From assembly GCF_037042905.1 (NCBI RefSeq), contig NC_087256.1:28298001-28362000 (forward strand): a stretch of 64,000 bases of DNA, read 5' to 3'. This DNA comes from Lytechinus pictus. Lineage: Eukaryota > Echinodermata > Echinoidea > Temnopleuroida > Toxopneustidae. The notes beneath the pieces were generated by a model. It made no database searches, was not told where the DNA came from, and saw nothing but the letters and a program-made list of their open reading frames with translations. Shown here one piece after another: positions 59,541 through 64,000 of the stretch. Positions within the stretch are counted from its first letter, which is position 1. The number at the start of each line of letters is the position of its first letter. The position numbers and the translations under genes are program-made.

Positions 59541-62500
59541 AAACTCCTACTTCCCCTATTTAATCAAGCCACACAAAAGCCTACCAGTCTTTGTTTTATT
59601 CTGAAATAAAAAAGGTTGATTTCCAAGAAAAAAAAAACAGTGGAAATAAGACCATATTACTGGCTTACAGCTAGGTGGGGGCCAAGGGCTGGGGCCCGGG
59701 TCTACACAGGGGCCGCGAACGGTTTTCAAAGTAGGGGGGGGGGCAGACGTGCATAAAATCACAATCATAATGGTCACTTTTCTGTTTTTGTACATGGTTT
59801 TGGAAAAAAGTGAGGGGCTGAAGCCCCCCCCCCCCCGCTTCCTTGGCCCCTGCCAAGGACCCCTCCCTCAAAAAAAAAAGAAAAAAAAAAGAAAAGTAAA
59901 AAAAAAGGAAAGTGCAAAACGATAGAATATGATATGACCCCAAAAAATTATGAGTTGCTCACTCGATCGCTTTCAGCTTTTTAGAAATTTTGGCCCACGG
60001 CATATGCCATACATCTGGCCGCCTTAAAATTTTGTGATCATATTCCATCACTGACTATAACTACTTGCTCCTGATTTATAAGCAGAAATACACACCTATA
60101 TATATATATATATATATATATACTTTATATATATCAAATGAAAGGGCGTTAAGATCTACACATGATAGAGATGCCGCACCGCTGGGAAGTTTATTTCAGG
60201 TGTAATTTTCTTCGAAGAAAATCTTTGAAGAAAAAAAGTAATATTTGTGCCAAATGTAGGCCTATTCTATTATTGTTTGTTATCATATTTTCAAACATCA
60301 CATCATAGAAATATGTAAATGTTAAATCTATGATATATTTTCTATCATGATATGGTGTCACCACAAGTGTTGTCTGAAATGTTTGTGTTGAGAAGTAACT
60401 AGCACAAATGAAATTTTTTTTGTTGAAAAAATTACACCTAAATATTTTCTGCTCCTGATGACAAAGCAATATGATGAAGGGGCATGACATACTCATTTGT
60501 TTGATATCAAATTCGTCATGATAGCACACATATTTTATAAGATACAGTAAATTTTATGATATTTGTCAAGTGTCAACTTTTCTTCGAATATCCTGGGTAT
60601 GTAAACTTCTGGCCTCAACTGTATTCATGTATATACATATTTGGGTCTTTTTTATTTGTTTTGTGTGAAGCAAGACATAGTTCAGCAGAACAACTAAAGG
60701 TTTCAGTTTAGGGAAGCTCATCCTAGCTGACTGGTACCAAATCCATTTTCTGTTTTTTTTTTTTTTTCAGTACATTTTGTTTTTTTTCAATGTGATTATC
60801 ATTATTCTAGGTAATCTCAGGCATATGTCATCATGCAAAATATAATCTTGAACCTTGAAGAAGTACTCTCCCAAAAAGCGTACATGCTGTTCTGGAGAGG
60901 GTGATAGATTTTGATAGATTTTAAAAACAATTTTTTTTTTCAGTTTAATTTTTTATTCAAAATTTTTCATTTATTTCCATCACTGGGAATCATTCTCATT
61001 ATATCATTCTGGAAAAGGCACTTTGTACTGGAAATGAGTATACATGTATGCATGCTTCATGCACTATATGCAAATCTATAGGTACAGTATATTCAAATTT
61101 GAAAAGATATCTTACTAAATAGAATGAATCAGAATTTCTATTAAACAGCACATTCTTTTCAAAGAGAAAATCATATTTTCAGTGTTGAGTTGTTTTTTCT
61201 TAAATCTTCTGTCTGTTGCTGTGGAATTGCCTTTCAAAAATACAAACACTTATGATGGCGAATGATGTCTTGGTTTCTTGACACTCGAATACAATTCGAT
61301 TCAATTTATTCAATTAATTTTCCACTTCTATTTTGTAAAAATTTACAGTGATGATACAGTTTATACAACATTAACATTACAAGCAAGATATATATATATA
61401 TAGATCAATATTACACAGGATTGCACATACAAACATGGGCTAATCAAAACAAAATAAGAGAGTTATAAGGAACTGCCTAGTAAAAAAAGCAGAGCTTAGT
61501 GTAGGATGAACCCCCTGTAATATTATCATTAAATTACTGAATTTGAACCCTCACACTCTAAAAGGACAAGTCCAACCGGTCAGCAAAAAGTTTAAATTGA
61601 ATAACAGGAGAAAAATCTTAAAAGCATAACACTGAAAATTTCATCAAAATCGGATGTAAAAATAAGAAAGTTATGACATTTAAAGTTTTGCTTAATTTCA
61701 CAAAAGTTATATGCACATCCTGGTCAGTACACAAATGAGGGGGCTGATGACATCATCCACTCACTATTTCTTTTGTATTTTATTACATGAAATATTGTAA
61801 TTTTTCCTCATTGTCATGTGAAAAAAAGTTTATTCCTTTCTGAACATGTGATATACCATTGTTTAAACATTTGTGGATTTGTGAAGTTGATCATCATTGT
61901 CAAATCTGTAAAAATGAAATAACCTTCTTATTTTACATCCCATTTTGATGACATTTTCAGTGTCATGTTTGTGTGATATTTATCCATTGATTTAAATCAA
62001 CATTTTTCTGGGGTCGACCTTTAAAAAGGACCAATCAAAATATCCATTGAATGTGTATGTGTCCAGTCCCCAAAAACAAAATTAAGAAAATCATTAGACA
62101 GAATCTACCAAAATTTTGGTTGATTTTGACTTTTTTTTTATTACACATAAGACTATTAACCAACAGATTTATTATTTTGATGAATCCTTTTTTTAGAATG
62201 TATATGGATAATTTGAATGAAAAAAAGCATTTTATGAACAAGCTTATTCATATTACTTGAAACATTTACATGGACCATTAAAGTTCGGACACAAGTTACA
62301 TTCTGATGAGAAGCAACAAAATGAAAAATCATTTTACAAAACAATATTTGTAATGAAATTGAGGAGGAAACGCCACATGAAACCAATAAAGCTCATATTC
62401 CAAAAATATTGTTCCATGTATAATTTAAAAGTGGAATGCTCATCTTTATGGCATAAGAGAAAAGGGATTATTGAACATTCCATGGAAAGATATGGTGAAA

Positions 62501-62690
62501 AAGTATGAATGAGGAGGGTGCTTATGACAAAAGTAGTTGAGAGAATGTCATCCTGGTGCAAGGGTAAGTAGGCCCAACCCTTCGTATGAGGGAGAGTTAC
62601 TATGTTAATGATAATGATGTTGATTATAATGGCTGCACATCATATCTTGTTTCTTTTTTTATCACTCTGCTTTATATTCATTGAACCTAG
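59541..62690. other. Upstream flank without a supported gene
   Basis: G/C-homopolymer-rich sequence at 59655-59870, an AT repeat at 60102-60122, and a minus-strand LINE-tail-like stretch at 61270-61420 (AATTGAATAAATTGAAT on the minus strand). 61561-62030 is a relative of the dispersed segment at 44700. The short frames at 62257-62508 on both strands have no recognised motif. Confidence 0.45.
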
Positions 62691-63780
62691 TTGTCTCCAA
62701 CTTTTAGCAAAAGTTGGAGGGCATGATTGCTTTTGAGGAGAACTCATTCTTGTAGGATATTTAGGAGAATCAGGTTGAATGGTTCATTCAGTATCCCCAA
62801 GAAAAAGCCGGTGTGTCGGAAACAGATCAGGTAGTCAACCCGCAGCAAAAGAGGGGGGGAGACAGGTGATGGTGGCTGAGGAACAGGCAAGATTGGCAGA
62901 CCGAGCTAGGTGAAGCAGAAAGTTGTGGCTAAGGAGGAGCAAGTTGAGACTGAGGTGAAACAGGATAATGGCTGGGGAGCAAGTTGTGGCAAGGAGAAGC
63001 AAGATGGAGCCAAGGAACACGAGGTGGCAGCTGAGGTGGAGCAAATTGTAGCGGAGGATCAAGGAGCAAGATGTGCTGAGGAGTAATAGTTGTGGCTGAG
63101 GAGCAGATGGTGACCGCTTTTGAGGAGTATTGAACCATTCTTGTATGATATTCAGGAGAATCTGATCAACGAGTTCATTAAGTATCTCCAATAAAAAGTT
63201 GGTGTGGCCGAAACAGATCAGGTAGTCACACAACAGAGAGGAGACGTGGTAATGGTGGCTGATGAGGCCAATCTGGGCAAAGGAGAAGCAGGTGGTGGAC
63301 AAAGAGGAGCAAGTTTGGGCAGGGGGAAGCAGGTTGTGATTAACGAGAAAATTGTGGCTGAAGACAAGCAGGTGGTTATTGGGGGGGGGGATGTGACTAA
63401 GGAGCAAGTTGTGGCTGAGGAGAAGCAGGTTACAAGTGAAGTGAAGCAAGTGGTTTGGAAGGAGAAGGTGGAGGCTGATGAAATACCAAGAGGATGAATG
63501 CTGAGGAGGATTGGATATAAAGTAAAGAAGAGCAGATTGAGGCATAGGAGAAGGATGTGGATTCTGAAGACGAAACTTCTTGGGTGAAGGCCGAGGAACA
63601 GATCTTTAATGCAGAAGCCGAGAGAGGAGCATGTGTGGAGGCTACAGCTGAGAAGAAGCAGTGTACTTTAATAACTGAAAGTGACCAATCTAGAAGGACA
63701 AGTTCTTGCTTCCTTGTCATTGGAAAGGCTAGAGTAGCACCACTGAAGGTGGTAACAATAAGAACCACAACTTGAAGAGG
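62691..63780 (+). pseudogene. Decayed coding-like tandem repeat (E/K/Q/V-rich)
   Basis: Two units of about 410 bp start near 62700 and 63112. Each encodes a similar peptide: EN..., FI.Y..., K.GV.ETDQVV, then a string of VAEEKQV-like heptads from GTGGCTGAGGAGAAGCAGGTT repeats. One unit has an in-frame TAA and the other is shifted near a G run. The open pieces are 63204-63497 and 63557-63775. It could be a broken exon of a neighbour gene or a repetitive low-complexity tract; I cannot identify a family. Confidence 0.35.
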
Positions 63781-64000
63781 CTACCCATACATTCTAGACA
63801 GCCAGTCAAGTAGTCCTTTGGTATATTAACTCGAGAATGCATTACATATCTCGTGATCACACAGTACTGCGGCTGGAGAAGAAGAGTACTCCAGTACGCA
63901 TAGTGTTTAATTCATCTGCTTCTTTTCAAGGCCATACACTGATAGGGCCAGATCTCCTTAACAGTCTCCTAGGAGTTCTACTTTGATTCAGAGAAAGGAA

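Noticed and set aside
62257-62508. 83-residue plus frame resembling a decayed zinc finger (H...NEKSFYK)
   Set aside because: Cys pairs and linker spacing are missing; the resemblance is too weak.
62835-63545. 236-residue minus-strand frame rich in Leu, His and Ser
   Set aside because: It is the antisense of the GAG/AAG/CAG-rich repeat; composition is explained by that and no domain is visible.

Overview
This is a eukaryotic, intron-rich and repeat-rich window from a marine invertebrate. An echinoderm, probably a sea urchin, is my best guess. The grounds are tRNA-derived SINEs ending in ATT repeats, many short inverted-repeat elements, Penelope-like retroelements, tandem repeats of TGACCTTTGACCT and TTCCGAAGG type, and a sea-urchin-style histone 3' end signal. 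The taxon is inference; no single marker proves it.

Only two host genes can be supported, and they converge tail to tail. (1) Plus strand, 3540-10167: a six-exon gene for a 656-residue protein with an N-terminal coiled coil, a Ser/Pro-rich middle with a decapeptide repeat, and a C-terminal protein kinase domain. (2) Minus strand, 59319-14346: a fifteen-exon gene for a 524-residue M17 leucyl-aminopeptidase-family protein of the W07G4.4 type. I assembled it exon by exon; every junction keeps frame and all expected metal-binding and catalytic residues are present. Its 1.6 kb of coding sequence is spread over 45 kb, and the largest intron (17 kb) is filled with repeats.

Layout: 1-3037 is a diverged copy of 11592-14619. 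This 3-kb block carries the terminal aminopeptidase exon; the left copy of that exon is dead. The kinase gene lies between the two copies, so a kinase-plus-aminopeptidase-tail segment was probably duplicated in tandem. 14480-59300 is aminopeptidase introns packed with elements: a DR1-motif array, foldback elements, a 1.37-kb near-perfect palindrome made of Penelope-like tails, a Penelope-like element with separate reverse-transcriptase and GIY-YIG frames, a hAT-type element, mariner-type foldbacks, SINE and LINE pieces, a GCTCGCGCTTCGCGC satellite and a purine minisatellite. 59320-64000 is upstream flank with no gene I can support, ending in a decayed coding-like repeat.

Most interesting points: a histone-type 3' processing signal (stem-loop plus U7-type element) in kinase intron 5, 102 nt after an in-frame stop that overlaps the splice donor, which could make a kinase-less non-polyadenylated isoform; repeated local duplication within the aminopeptidase gene (terminal exon block, a 27-bp in-frame duplication in exon 3, amplified 3' splice sites beside exon 2); and a pyrimidine minisatellite that abuts the exon 6 acceptor.
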